Source of the DNA: a virus
Virus record (IMG/VR): IMGVR_UViG_3300023174_000387
Location: 1 to 35,473 of that record
Reading direction: 5' to 3' (one strand)
DNA: 35,473 bases
Position 1 is the first letter of the stretch, and each line of letters opens with the position of its first letter. The notes under the pieces were generated by a model. It did no database searches, was not told where the DNA came from, and saw only the letters and a list, made by a program, of their open reading frames with translations. The position numbers were made by a program, and so were the translations under genes. This document shows positions 20,945 to 29,234 of this stretch, one piece after another.

Positions 20945-22372
20945 TCAGGTTTTCCAATTGGAGCCGTCAAAGAAGACTGGGACAACGGAGGAGCCGCCTC
21001 CGACAACGGTGGTATTGTACATTGGGGCGAGGGCGTCTGTAACGTAAGCGGTTGCCCCAATAGGGCCTGTCGGAAGCGTTGCCACCGTGTACTGAGGTAA
21101 GACAAGAGGTTTAAGAGATTGAGCATAAGTGGGTGCTATCTGAAAAATTCCGTTGCCAGCAATTTGAAAGTTATAAGCGTTATTTGTTCTGTCGTAAGAT
21201 ATATAATCGTTAGGTGCAAAAACAATAGACGGCGAATTGCTGCTAACAGTCAGATAGTAATCGTCATCAACTACATATCTTGGTGATTTTGTCCAAAAAT
21301 CACCGTTAACTTCACCCAATGAATTGGAATATAAAGCGGTGTTTCCAGAGTATAAAATAACCCCGCCAAGGTTGTTAATACCGTAACCCGTGTTGCCTAC
21401 TGATTTGCCGCCAGTAATACGAACTTCATAAGCATTGATTCCGGCGGCAATATGAAACCCATCATAAACCCCAGAATATCCGGGCCATGTTCCACAACCC
21501 AAAACATAAGGAATGCAAAAATCGTAATCTAATCCCGCTTGGATTTCTACGCCGTGGCTTGCTGCATAATCAATTTCAATGTGTGCGATTCGGCCAATTG
21601 CAGGGATGTACGGGAAGGGTGACCCAGAAGTATTTCTGATAATCATGCCTTTGCCGCCGCCACCCCCGCAAACAATCCCTAGTTCAAGAACATTTAAGCT
21701 ATGGCAATTGCCATCCCAATCCATTCCGTACTGGCCTTCGCCCGGGTCAACTACAACAAACCCAAGATTTAGAACGTCAGACCGATGCGTTGAGTCTCCG
21801 TACCATTTTATTCCCGGCCCCCTAAGAGAAGCCCACATCCAGTCAACCACTACCCAATTAGCTACTTGAACATACAGACCGCCGTACCCGTCAATGATGT
21901 TTAATTTACTAATTTTAATGCGGCTACTATTGTTGACGTAAACCGCCCAACCAGCGGTTTGGGCTGGCGAGTCAAACGTCAGGTCTAACTGGATGCCGGT
22001 CACAATTGTAGACGTTGGCGAAATTAGTTCAACGCCATTGATTGCTCCAACGATACGCAGAACACCCGGGCCGCCAAACGACTGGTTAGGCGTGGACATC
22101 GTAAGCGTCGTGCCAATCGCATAAACCCGTCCGGGCGGCAGGTAAACGTCATAGCCAGAATCAAGCGCAGCTTGAATGCTGGCTGAGTCATCAATTAGAC
22201 CATCGCCAATCGCGCCGTAGTCGCCGGGAGTCACCGCGTTGGCGTTCTGACTAGTCTTGGTGTATTGGTTATTGAGATACCGATACCACTCACGCGCAAT
22301 CAAACCCGTGCGGTCATCCGTTAACGGAACCCGCGAGGATGGAATTGTGGTGGTGTTATTAGTGACTGCCAT
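20945..22372 (-). CDS. Tailspike/fibre with beta-helix (spike 1)
   Basis: 475 aa paralogue of spike 2 with a different, short N-terminal adaptor (residues 10-40, IPSSRVPLTDDRTGLIAREW). DYGAIGDGLIDDSASIQAAL (51-70) opens the beta-helix. Shared blocks include RGPGIKWYGD (184-193), DWDGNCHSL (218-226) and the C-terminal YTVATLP to NWKT segment. Residues about 370-425 contain the YDRTNN module also found in the large fibre at 29235-32054. Starts by TAATG overlap with the gp10-like gene. Probably binds host surface glycans with spike 2. Confidence 0.85.
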   Translation of the reverse strand: MAVTNNTTTIPSSRVPLTDDRTGLIAREWYRYLNNQYTKTSQNANAVTPGDYGAIGDGLIDDSASIQAALDSGYDVYLPPGRVYAIGTTLTMSTPNQSFGGPGVLRIVGAINGVELISPTSTIVTGIQLDLTFDSPAQTAGWAVYVNNSSRIKISKLNIIDGYGGLYVQVANWVVVDWMWASLRGPGIKWYGDSTHRSDVLNLGFVVVDPGEGQYGMDWDGNCHSLNVLELGIVCGGGGGKGMIIRNTSGSPFPYIPAIGRIAHIEIDYAASHGVEIQAGLDYDFCIPYVLGCGTWPGYSGVYDGFHIAAGINAYEVRITGGKSVGNTGYGINNLGGVILYSGNTALYSNSLGEVNGDFWTKSPRYVVDDDYYLTVSSNSPSIVFAPNDYISYDRTNNAYNFQIAGNGIFQIAPTYAQSLKPLVLPQYTVATLPTGPIGATAYVTDALAPMYNTTVVGGGSSVVPVFFDGSNWKT

Positions 22373-23898
22373 TATGCGTTGGTCCCGCTCAAGTGCAATT
22401 CAGCGCCCATGATGGCAATCTTGACTGGATCTGTGCCAGACACTTCGTAAACTCGATCACGCAGTTTAAGCGTCATACCGAGCCGCCGCCAGAATACGCG
22501 CTGTTGGTAGATGCCAATCTTGCCAATCGGTGACCAATGTTCGTTTGACCAAGTGTGACCGCCATCGTCTGACCAGCGCAGCATAACTTTAGGATCTACC
22601 CCCAACCCGCTGGCGGCTTCAGAGGAAATTAAAAAGTCACCAGATTCGGTCGTTATAAACAGACCGCTTTCGGTTACCAGAAATGTCAGATCGCTGTACG
22701 GCAAACCGCTGACACCAACGCCAGACTCGCAGTCTAGTTGTAGGCTATGGTGTGCGGTGCGGTTTAAGTTGTTCTGGCCCGTTGGCAGCGCCCGCCAAGA
22801 GCGCAGCCATTTTTGGACGTTACCGTTGTCGGCGTAAACGTCTAGGTCAAAAGCGTACAGATTGCCATTAGCAAAGTCGCCAACAACAATCTCGCTGTTA
22901 TACGCCATCTGACAGTTGCTGCGATGGCGCGTAAATTGCCCGTTGTCAAAGCCAGCCCGCTCATGCCACGCTTGTGTAGATACATCGTACACCCAAGTCT
23001 TGTCAGCAGACGGGAACGTCAACACGTAGAAAGAGTGACCTTCCTGCTGGTACGTGTAGGCAATTGCGTCGCTAATGTTGCCGTACTGAGCAATCGCGTA
23101 CTCAATCGCGTGAGTGCTGATCCGCTGGCCTGAGTAGCCTTGCGAGCGGTAGACAATACCCTGGCCGCGAGCGTCTGAACCAAGCCAAAACAAACCGTTG
23201 TCCAGTTTGGCAACCGAGAATGTTGCAGCGCAACCAATCTCGTTATACGCGCCTTGGATGCGTTGCAGCGGAAAATCTGCGTTGCCAGCGTCGTAATAAA
23301 CCTCAACCGAGTTAGTCCCAAACAACCACGCTTCGCGGTGGTCAACAATCATGCTGACTAGGTTGTCTGGTGATCCTTCCGCGCTGGCAAAATCTAACGG
23401 ATCAATTGAAGTTCCATCAAGCAGGGTGGTTACCCAGACTTTTTGGCTATTGGGTTCAATGAAAACAAAGTATCCGTCAAGATAGCCAACGGTCAAAGCG
23501 CCGGGGAAGTCTGGATCTGTGATCGGCCCAAACGCGCCCGTGCTATTGTTGTAGATGTAGCTCGGCCCACCACAGGCAATGAACAACTGCGTACCGTTGT
23601 CCACCATGCTAACGGGACCTGTACCGGAAACTGTACCAATAACGACCGGCGTACCCAATCCGGCCATTGAGTAGAGCGTATCGCCGCTAACAATGTAAGC
23701 AATACCGCCATACGTCCACAATCCCCGGACGGGACCTTGACCGGCGGTGGTCAGTAAACGTAGCCCAGGCGCTCTGTTTAGAAACGCTGGTTCTTTACCG
23801 GCTTCAGGGACAATCTCAGGAAAGAGATTGACCATTCTGTTGTCGGCAGCATTAATGCTCCGAGCAACATACGCCGATCCCAGAATCGGCGTTTGCAT
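22372..23898 (-). CDS. Packaged DNA stabilisation protein, P22 gp10-like tail hub
   Basis: 508 aa (P22 gp10 is 472 aa). It forms the hub below the portal and gp4, and carries the spikes. The N-terminus (GSAYVARSINAADNRMVNLF, then PEIVPE ... PGLRLL) is characteristic of this family, followed by a series of beta repeats resembling a propeller (WTYGGIAYIVSGD, DGYFVFIEPNS, GLFWLGSDARGQG). A C-terminal region has WSDDGGHTWSNEHW and FWRRLGM. Order gp4-gp10-spike is as expected. Starts at a TAATG overlap. Confidence 0.92.
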   Translation of the reverse strand: MQTPILGSAYVARSINAADNRMVNLFPEIVPEAGKEPAFLNRAPGLRLLTTAGQGPVRGLWTYGGIAYIVSGDTLYSMAGLGTPVVIGTVSGTGPVSMVDNGTQLFIACGGPSYIYNNSTGAFGPITDPDFPGALTVGYLDGYFVFIEPNSQKVWVTTLLDGTSIDPLDFASAEGSPDNLVSMIVDHREAWLFGTNSVEVYYDAGNADFPLQRIQGAYNEIGCAATFSVAKLDNGLFWLGSDARGQGIVYRSQGYSGQRISTHAIEYAIAQYGNISDAIAYTYQQEGHSFYVLTFPSADKTWVYDVSTQAWHERAGFDNGQFTRHRSNCQMAYNSEIVVGDFANGNLYAFDLDVYADNGNVQKWLRSWRALPTGQNNLNRTAHHSLQLDCESGVGVSGLPYSDLTFLVTESGLFITTESGDFLISSEAASGLGVDPKVMLRWSDDGGHTWSNEHWSPIGKIGIYQQRVFWRRLGMTLKLRDRVYEVSGTDPVKIAIMGAELHLSGTNA

Positions 23899-24629
23899 TA
23901 GTAGTTACCAGCGTAGACGTTGAACCGCTGGCGCGTTGCAACAATTGCGTAAGGCATCGACATCACATCGTCAGGATTGTTGATGCGCTTCAGATTGCGC
24001 TTGCTGGTCATGGCAATGCGCTTAACCTGCTCTGATGGTTCCACACCAAACTCAGGCGCGATTTCCATCGCCAGATTGTAGGTAAACGCCCGCAGGTATC
24101 CCGGTGGGAAAGCCAGCGTAGTCGCTAACGTAGCTGGTTGCGACAACTCCTCAACACTGATGAAGTGAAACTCCAACAAGCGCGTGGGCTTGGGGTAGAT
24201 GTAGATGTCAATGTCGGGGTAGGTCATGTTTACGAACATGACTTGCGGGTAGGTAGACGTTACGGTCTTGACCGCAATCCCGTCGTACTGCTGCTGATTG
24301 ATTAGCTTGATCCCGTAGGACACGTTAGTCTGCGGATCTCGGTAATACGTCGCGTCATCAACCAAAATGGGACGGACGGCGGTTCCGTTTAGACGCACCA
24401 AAGATCCTGATGGACCGAGCGTAGCGTTAATTGCACCGACAGGCCAATTAACAATTTGATCTATGGTAGAGAACACCGACAACCGCTCGGTGTTCCATGA
24501 ATCAATCATTTGATTCATTGCCATCAGCGAGTCTTGCATCACCGATGCCGATGACGTTTCACCTTCTGCTAGGACACCCAACAAACGCAGGGCGCGGTTG
24601 ATCTGATCACCAGCGGAATATGTTGCCAT
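23898..24629 (-). CDS. Tail accessory/head completion factor, P22 gp4-like
   Basis: 243 aa (P22 gp4 is 166 aa). It joins portal and tail hub after packaging. The N-terminus (AGDQINRALRLLGVLAEGET ... DSLMAMNQMIDSW) is typical of the family. The C-terminal part has YPKPTRLLEFHFI and AFPPGYLRAFTYNLAMEIAPEFG, a recognisable conserved block. The extra length lies in the middle and C-terminus. A GAGG ribosome-binding site and a TTCG-capped hairpin lie just upstream. Confidence 0.92.
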   Translation of the reverse strand: MATYSAGDQINRALRLLGVLAEGETSSASVMQDSLMAMNQMIDSWNTERLSVFSTIDQIVNWPVGAINATLGPSGSLVRLNGTAVRPILVDDATYYRDPQTNVSYGIKLINQQQYDGIAVKTVTSTYPQVMFVNMTYPDIDIYIYPKPTRLLEFHFISVEELSQPATLATTLAFPPGYLRAFTYNLAMEIAPEFGVEPSEQVKRIAMTSKRNLKRINNPDDVMSMPYAIVATRQRFNVYAGNY

Positions 24630-24646
24630 CGTAAACCTCAGTAGGA

Positions 24647-24660
24647 GGGGCCGAAGCCCC
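24647..24660 (-). other. UUCG-capped hairpin upstream of the gp4-like gene
   Basis: On the minus strand GGGGC-TTCG-GCCCC forms a 5-bp stem with a very stable tetraloop, extendable with mismatches. No T-run follows. It is more likely to set mRNA stability or translation of the gp4-like gene than to end transcription. Confidence 0.65.
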
Positions 24661-24665
24661 GCCTG

Positions 24666-25070
24666 TTAGCTTGCGCCGTGAATAGTTGCGTAGTTAAGAA
24701 TGACAGCCTCAGAAAGAGCGCTGCCAGTCATATTACGCAACGTAATAACCGCAGATCCAGTTGTCATGCTGGAAATGTAAGTCGTATACGCCGCTGCCGT
24801 ACCGCCGCCCGACACGTTCACAATGATCGTATCGTTAGCAGAAATCAGCGAGTTGTTCATCGTAAACGAAACAGCGGTGTTAGCCGCCAATTCCGCGTTG
24901 TTCATTGTGATGCGGCCCATGCTTTTGTTAAGCGTGACCGCAGTAGACTTGCTGGTTGCTTGCGTAACCGTACCTTGCGCTCCAGTCGAGTACCCAATCT
25001 CTTGGCTTGCGTACATCGTAGTGAACTCAGGATCGGAATACGCGACTCCAACTGCTTGCGTATTAGGCAT
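24666..25070 (-). CDS. Small decoration-like head protein (134 aa)
   Basis: A beta-rich Thr/Ser/Ala protein with segments I associate with proteins following coat in podoviruses: TQATSKSTAVTLNKSMGRIT (37-56), ELAANTAVSFTMNN and SALSEAVILNYATI. It may decorate the capsid or serve as a short fibre. It lies between an intrinsic terminator and the gp4-like gene, so its expression may be reduced relative to coat. Function inferred from position. Confidence 0.7.
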   Translation of the reverse strand: MPNTQAVGVAYSDPEFTTMYASQEIGYSTGAQGTVTQATSKSTAVTLNKSMGRITMNNAELAANTAVSFTMNNSLISANDTIIVNVSGGGTAAAYTTYISSMTTGSAVITLRNMTGSALSEAVILNYATIHGAS

Positions 25071-25081
25071 AGTAATTCCTT

Positions 25082-25111
25082 AAAAAAGGGGAGAGCTTGT
25101 GGCCCTCCCCC
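25082..25111 (-). terminator. Rho-independent terminator within the head operon
   Basis: On the minus strand GGGGAG ... CTCCCC (stem arms 25105-25110 and 25088-25093, 11-base loop) is followed by T6 (25087-25082). It lies just after the 135-aa gene and before the 134-aa gene; it would partly separate coat transcripts from the tail genes. Confidence 0.8.
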
Positions 25112-25117
25112 TTAGAC

Positions 25118-25525
25118 TTAGACGCGGTAAACGACGTAAGTCGAGTCGCCGGTGCGACGGAACAGGAACCGACCGCTGGCCGTAGTGCCAACCGCTACGA
25201 GAGCGTTGCCACCGTCGGTCACGCCAGTACCAACTGCCAGAGTTGCCGTGCCAGACGACGTACCAAGGTTCACCAACACGAGTTCAAACGTGCTGTTAAC
25301 TTTGGCGCTGGACACTAGAGCGTCAATAGACGTTCCGGTGGGCAGCGTGTACGTCTGAGCAGCGGTAGCACCAGAACCAACCAACAGGACGCCAGAGGCG
25401 ACTTGTGCGGCGGTCAGGGTTGCCGTAGCGGTAACAGACTGAGGAGCAGCTTGGTAGCCGAGGATAACTTCATTCAGGTTGCCGTCACCGACTTGGTAAC
25501 CACCTGCGCCATTAGGGAGAGCCAT
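25118..25525 (-). CDS. Small decoration-like head protein (135 aa)
   Basis: A beta-rich protein of Thr, Ala, Val and Gly without Cys. Segments YTLPTGTSIDALVSSAKVNS and TFELVLVNLGTSSGTATLAV (about 59-98) resemble capsid decoration or fibre-head modules. It lies directly after coat and before a terminator, the usual place for an abundant decoration protein made at coat levels. Function is inferred. Confidence 0.72.
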   Translation of the reverse strand: MALPNGAGGYQVGDGNLNEVILGYQAAPQSVTATATLTAAQVASGVLLVGSGATAAQTYTLPTGTSIDALVSSAKVNSTFELVLVNLGTSSGTATLAVGTGVTDGGNALVAVGTTASGRFLFRRTGDSTYVVYRV

Positions 25526-25546
25526 GATATTTCCTTAAAAAGAGGT

Positions 25547-26758
25547 TCAACCCCAGAGGCGGCAAGCCATCTGTGGACGGATCGTTGAGAAGCCATACAG
25601 AACGTCAATACGACATGGCAGACGGTCGTTATTGATGTCGTACTGGCGAACCACACGCAAGCTGATACCGTTGTGGACAGCGCGCGAAGCCATGTCAACA
25701 CCCTGCGGGAGCAACAAGTCAGCCGTAGCAAACGTGATTGCGTCCTTGTGGTAGACCAAGTTCTGTGGGTACTGGGTTGATGCAGTTCCAAGGAACGTGA
25801 TGGCTGCGCTAGTTGCAGGGAACGAATCAACGGTTGCCAAAGCATTTGCCGACGTATAAAGCGCCGGAGAAATTGCCAAGGTCATTGCAGTACCGGAGGT
25901 CACGCTGTTGTCAGCGGTCACAACGAACTGCTGAAGCGAACCAGTCGACTCACGGGTCTGTGGGTTAACGGCATACACACCAGCGATGGTAAACACGTCA
26001 CCTTGCTTGACCGTTTTGGTTCCGCTGGTGAACGTAATAGCGAGGGTCGACTGACCTTCAACAAACGTAGCACTTGAGGAAACAATCGGGGAAGCAGGGA
26101 AGTTACCCGTGGTGTGCTGCTTGATCGACTGAGACATATTGATCTCGTCAAACCCAAGAACACCAGTTCCCATCATGCCGTTCTTAAACTGCTTGGAAAT
26201 CGTGTCCGTAGGATTGAACAGACCTTTCATGCCCTCAACCAGACCTGCGTTAGCAGCGGGGTTAACCGTTGCGTAGCGTGGGTCCATGACAGCAGCGGCC
26301 TCGTTCAGTTTCTGTTGAGCTTGCAACAGCACCAACGACGAAGCTGGAGTCGTGCCGGGAGTACCAACCGATGCGTAGATGTTCTTGTACGCATTGGCAA
26401 CGTCAGCATCAATGCTAGAAGCCAACTGCGAGATACGCGGCTTGAGAACGCGCTCTGCGAAGTCATCCAACTGCATGGTCAATTCGGCAGAAGTGAAGTT
26501 CACGCCGATATGCTTCTGGGTTGAAACCGTCAAGGTGGTAAACTGCTCGTTGTCGTCCTGAACTTGCAGGGCAGCACCGTCAGTCACCAGAGCGCGGTCG
26601 GGCAGACGAATACGCAGGGTCGAACCAATTTTGGCACCTTCAACAGCGAAGGAGTCATCGTATTGGCGGTTGACGTTACGGGTGATCACAAGGTTGTTCT
26701 CAAGGATTTCGAGAGCCTTCCGAGTGATCATGTCAATCGTAAGAATGCTATTTGACAT
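25547..26758 (-). CDS. Major capsid protein, P22 coat-like
   Basis: 403 aa (P22 gp5 is 430 aa). HK97-fold coat expected. The N-terminal region (MITRKALEILENNLVITRNV, then NRQYDDSF) and GSTLRIRLPDRALV are typical of P22-type coat. LDDFAERVLKPRISQLASSI, VANAYKNIY and the C-terminal RVVRQYDINNDRLPCRIDVL with YGFSTIRPQMACR fit the family. A middle segment (about 225-300, SGTKTVKQGDVFTIAGVYAV) corresponds to the inserted I-domain region. Scaffold is directly upstream, as in P22. Confidence 0.95.
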   Translation of the reverse strand: MSNSILTIDMITRKALEILENNLVITRNVNRQYDDSFAVEGAKIGSTLRIRLPDRALVTDGAALQVQDDNEQFTTLTVSTQKHIGVNFTSAELTMQLDDFAERVLKPRISQLASSIDADVANAYKNIYASVGTPGTTPASSLVLLQAQQKLNEAAAVMDPRYATVNPAANAGLVEGMKGLFNPTDTISKQFKNGMMGTGVLGFDEINMSQSIKQHTTGNFPASPIVSSSATFVEGQSTLAITFTSGTKTVKQGDVFTIAGVYAVNPQTRESTGSLQQFVVTADNSVTSGTAMTLAISPALYTSANALATVDSFPATSAAITFLGTASTQYPQNLVYHKDAITFATADLLLPQGVDMASRAVHNGISLRVVRQYDINNDRLPCRIDVLYGFSTIRPQMACRLWG

Positions 26759-26776
26759 GGTAATTCCTAAAAAGAG

Positions 26777-27511
26777 TTAGCGATACTGAGCTTGCCGTTT
26801 CTTAATCTGCCGCTGCCGTTCTGCTTCAATCCATTCCGAGGTAGTCATGGTCTTGGTCGACCGGGGATCGGTCGTATCATAACTAGGGTTGCCTGAAGTT
26901 CTAGCAGTTACAGGTGAAATGGGTGCGGGCGCGGACGTAGTACGTTTGACCGGAACATCGTTAGCTATTTTAGCCTCAATGCGTCCAATCTCTTTTGCTT
27001 GCAAGATCGGGCTAAGACGGGAAATACGATCTGTCTCTTTTGGATTGGACCCAAGGTAGTAAGCTACATCAGGGCCAGCATCAGAGGCTTGAATCGCTTG
27101 CGCCATCACGGTCGTGATCTTGAGAGTCGGGTTATACGCGACTTGTTCAAAGTCATCGTACTTGGTCCGAGCCTCTTCCTCACGTTCGTGATATGCCTCA
27201 AGAATCTCCGTCTGTTGGCGATGCTGTTCGCGCTGCTCGATTAGCTTGATTGCCTTGGCTTCTGCATACGCATCAACCGAATCAAACTGATCTACAGGCG
27301 GGACATCAACGGCAACGGGCGGCAATGCTTGACGCTCACGCTCCCACTTTCGCTGTTCTCTTGCGAGACGTTTTTGGATTGCTGCATCAAGTTCCTCTTG
27401 CGAGAAGGTCTTGGGCGCAACTTCCGGCGTATCTACAGGTTCTGGAGTCGCCGTGACATCCAGTTCCGGCGCGGGCGCTACTTCCGCTTCAGACGCTACT
27501 TCTTCGGTCAT
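26777..27511 (-). CDS. Scaffolding protein
   Basis: 244 aa (P22 gp8 is 303 aa). An acidic, Pro/Ala-rich N-terminus (1-35) is followed by a highly charged helix (LDAAIQKRLAREQRKWERER, about 42-61) and a second one (IEQREQHRQQTEILEAYHER). The C-terminal basic helix (SEWIEAERQRQIKKRQAQYR) matches the coat-binding end of scaffolds. It sits immediately upstream of coat. It guides prohead assembly and leaves before packaging. Confidence 0.85.
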   Translation of the reverse strand: MTEEVASEAEVAPAPELDVTATPEPVDTPEVAPKTFSQEELDAAIQKRLAREQRKWERERQALPPVAVDVPPVDQFDSVDAYAEAKAIKLIEQREQHRQQTEILEAYHEREEEARTKYDDFEQVAYNPTLKITTVMAQAIQASDAGPDVAYYLGSNPKETDRISRLSPILQAKEIGRIEAKIANDVPVKRTTSAPAPISPVTARTSGNPSYDTTDPRSTKTMTTSEWIEAERQRQIKKRQAQYR

Positions 27512-27561
27512 TTTGAATCCTGAGATTCCCTGGTGAACCGCGCCAGTACGGTTATCTTACA

Positions 27562-27924
27562 TTATTCGGTTGGAACTGCAACCCAATTTGTTACAGATTC
27601 ACCCCACTGATAAAACTGACCGTCCGTTGGATACGGTGTTGGAGCATCCCAAAGGCAAGTGCCTTCGTTTAATGTCCAGCTTGGAAATGGTTGTGGAGGA
27701 ATAAAAGCATCACGGGTTGGGTCGTAGGTGTAGCCAATGCCAGCATAGTTTTTACGGATGTTTCCGTTGTAACTGGTTTGCTTCCAAGCTCCACCAAACA
27801 AACCTACAAGAAATTGAATTCCTTTGTCTTCAGACTCAACACCGTCTTGAAGCAGTTCATTGTTGTGAACAGAGTGAACTTCTAACACAACATTATTTTC
27901 ATCAAGTTTTGCAAAATGAGCCAT
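27562..27924 (-). CDS. Fibre-associated protein of the MAHFAK family (120 aa)
   Basis: The sequence MAHFAKLDENNVVLEVHSVH ... FGGAWKQTSYNGNIRKNYAG, then IGYTYDPTRDAFIPPQP, is highly characteristic of a small protein known from cyanophages and other aquatic phages, often next to tail fibre genes. The C-terminus is Trp/Tyr-rich (LWDAPTP, FYQWGESVTNWV). It may be a structural or chaperone-like protein for fibres. It ends the fibre cassette before scaffold. Confidence 0.8.
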   Translation of the reverse strand: MAHFAKLDENNVVLEVHSVHNNELLQDGVESEDKGIQFLVGLFGGAWKQTSYNGNIRKNYAGIGYTYDPTRDAFIPPQPFPSWTLNEGTCLWDAPTPYPTDGQFYQWGESVTNWVAVPTE

Positions 27925-27932
27925 GTTGTGCC

Positions 27933-28814
27933 TTAGAACGTAATTGAACCGTCGCCGGTAAATGTGTAATATTTATACCCACCAGAGTTGACAAAAGCTG
28001 GCGTTCCACTTGTAGATACAGCATCTTTGTAACTGCTTGGATAACGCAAAATTACAATACCGGAACCGCCAGCGCCGCCTGCAACTGTTTGACTGTTTCT
28101 CGTTCCTCCACCGCCACCGCCACCCGTGTTTGTTGTTCCCGGATTTCCGTTGTTTGCTGGGTAAGCGCCGCCTGCCCCGCCACCTCCAGAGCCTCCAGTC
28201 CCAGCAATTAAAAGCGTTCCGACATATCCACCACTACCACCACCACCAGCATAATAACCACCTACGCCAGTTGATGTAGCAGTTGCCCACGTTGAGTAAG
28301 AATTAGAACCTACGCCTCCCGCTCCTCCGTTTGTTGATACAGATGGGGTTTCCCCTGCCCCTCCTGCACCACCGCCACCACCAGCACCACCGTTGCCAGT
28401 TATACCGTTTCCACCCCCAGCACCTTGACCAGAAGGAGAGGCAGCACCCCCGTTGTAAGCAACACCAGCCCAACTGCCGCCGCCACCTCCAGAACCGCCA
28501 GTATTTCCGTTTGCTTGTGCGCCGCCATATCCACCGCCAGCAGATGTAACGCCAAAAACGGACGAATTGGAACCGTTTAATCCATTGTTAGGCTGATCGC
28601 TTGTTGATGCACCACCAGAACCTCCACCCCCAACAACAATAGGATAAGACGTACCAACGGAAATTGAAAAACTTGAACTTCTTAAACCACCAGCGCCGCC
28701 ACCACCAAACAGAGCTGCGCCGCCACCACCACCAGCAACAATAAGATATTCAACTGAGGACGGGGCTAAAACGCTCGGCTTTCCGCCCAACACAGCTAGC
28801 ATAATCCCACTCAT
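27933..28814 (-). CDS. Glycine-rich fibre protein (293 aa)
   Basis: After VEYLIVAGGGGGAALFGGGG (22-41) most of the protein is runs of Gly with Ser, Ala and Asn, typical of polyglycine-II fibre tips. It ends with GSGIVILRYPSSYKDAV ... GGYKYYTFTGDGSITF, a conserved C-terminal strand pair of such proteins. It could be the receptor-binding tip of the large fibre made from the upstream genes. Starts by ATGA overlap. Confidence 0.8.
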   Translation of the reverse strand: MSGIMLAVLGGKPSVLAPSSVEYLIVAGGGGGAALFGGGGAGGLRSSSFSISVGTSYPIVVGGGGSGGASTSDQPNNGLNGSNSSVFGVTSAGGGYGGAQANGNTGGSGGGGGSWAGVAYNGGAASPSGQGAGGGNGITGNGGAGGGGGAGGAGETPSVSTNGGAGGVGSNSYSTWATATSTGVGGYYAGGGGSGGYVGTLLIAGTGGSGGGGAGGAYPANNGNPGTTNTGGGGGGGTRNSQTVAGGAGGSGIVILRYPSSYKDAVSTSGTPAFVNSGGYKYYTFTGDGSITF

Positions 28815-29224
28815 GACACGTTGCCCGTCAACACACAGTTGGTGGCGTCAATAAACAGAACGGTCGCGACGCCTCGAATTGCAAGCGTTGCAGAAGTCAC
28901 GGTTGTATCGCTTCCAGCAATTTTGGTAGTTACCGCAGAACAGGTAATTGTCTTGGTGCTTGCCGAATTGTTGTACAAAGAGATGGCATCCCCTGCCGCA
29001 AAAATGGAAGCGGGTATCGTTATACCAGCAGACAAAGATACGACTTTACCTACGTCTGCGGCTACAAGCGTAGTGGTTGTAGAACTAACTGGAATGTTCA
29101 AATACCCAAGTGTCACCGCATCCGTAGCTGGTAGCGTCTGGGTAAGTGTGCTTGCGGTATTGGCAGACTGAAGAACCGAAGTTCCAGCACCACTAGAATT
29201 GCCTTGAAGTTTGATTGCGCTCAT
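28811..29224 (-). CDS. Fibre-like small protein (137 aa)
   Basis: A beta-rich Thr/Ala/Ser protein. TLTQTLPATDAVTLGYLNIP (27-46) resembles the repeat end of phage fibres, and TLAIRGVATVLFIDATNCVL (113-132), followed by TGNVS, resembles the closing strands of pyocin/fibre-type domains. It lies between the large fibre and the glycine-rich protein, so it may link the two. Function inferred. Confidence 0.65.
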   Translation of the reverse strand: MSAIKLQGNSSGAGTSVLQSANTASTLTQTLPATDAVTLGYLNIPVSSTTTTLVAADVGKVVSLSAGITIPASIFAAGDAISLYNNSASTKTITCSAVTTKIAGSDTTVTSATLAIRGVATVLFIDATNCVLTGNVS

Positions 29225-29234
29225 GATTGATCCT

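Noticed and set aside
21001-21126. Extension of spike 2 to 21126
   Set aside because: It reads through the C-terminal coding region of spike 1 in another frame; ATG 20943 directly follows the spike 1 stop and begins a recognised fibre domain.
28037-28549. Plus-strand frames rich in His and Arg
   Set aside because: They are the complement of the glycine-rich fibre gene: Gly and Pro codons read backwards give His/Arg-rich sequence. No ribosome-binding sites.
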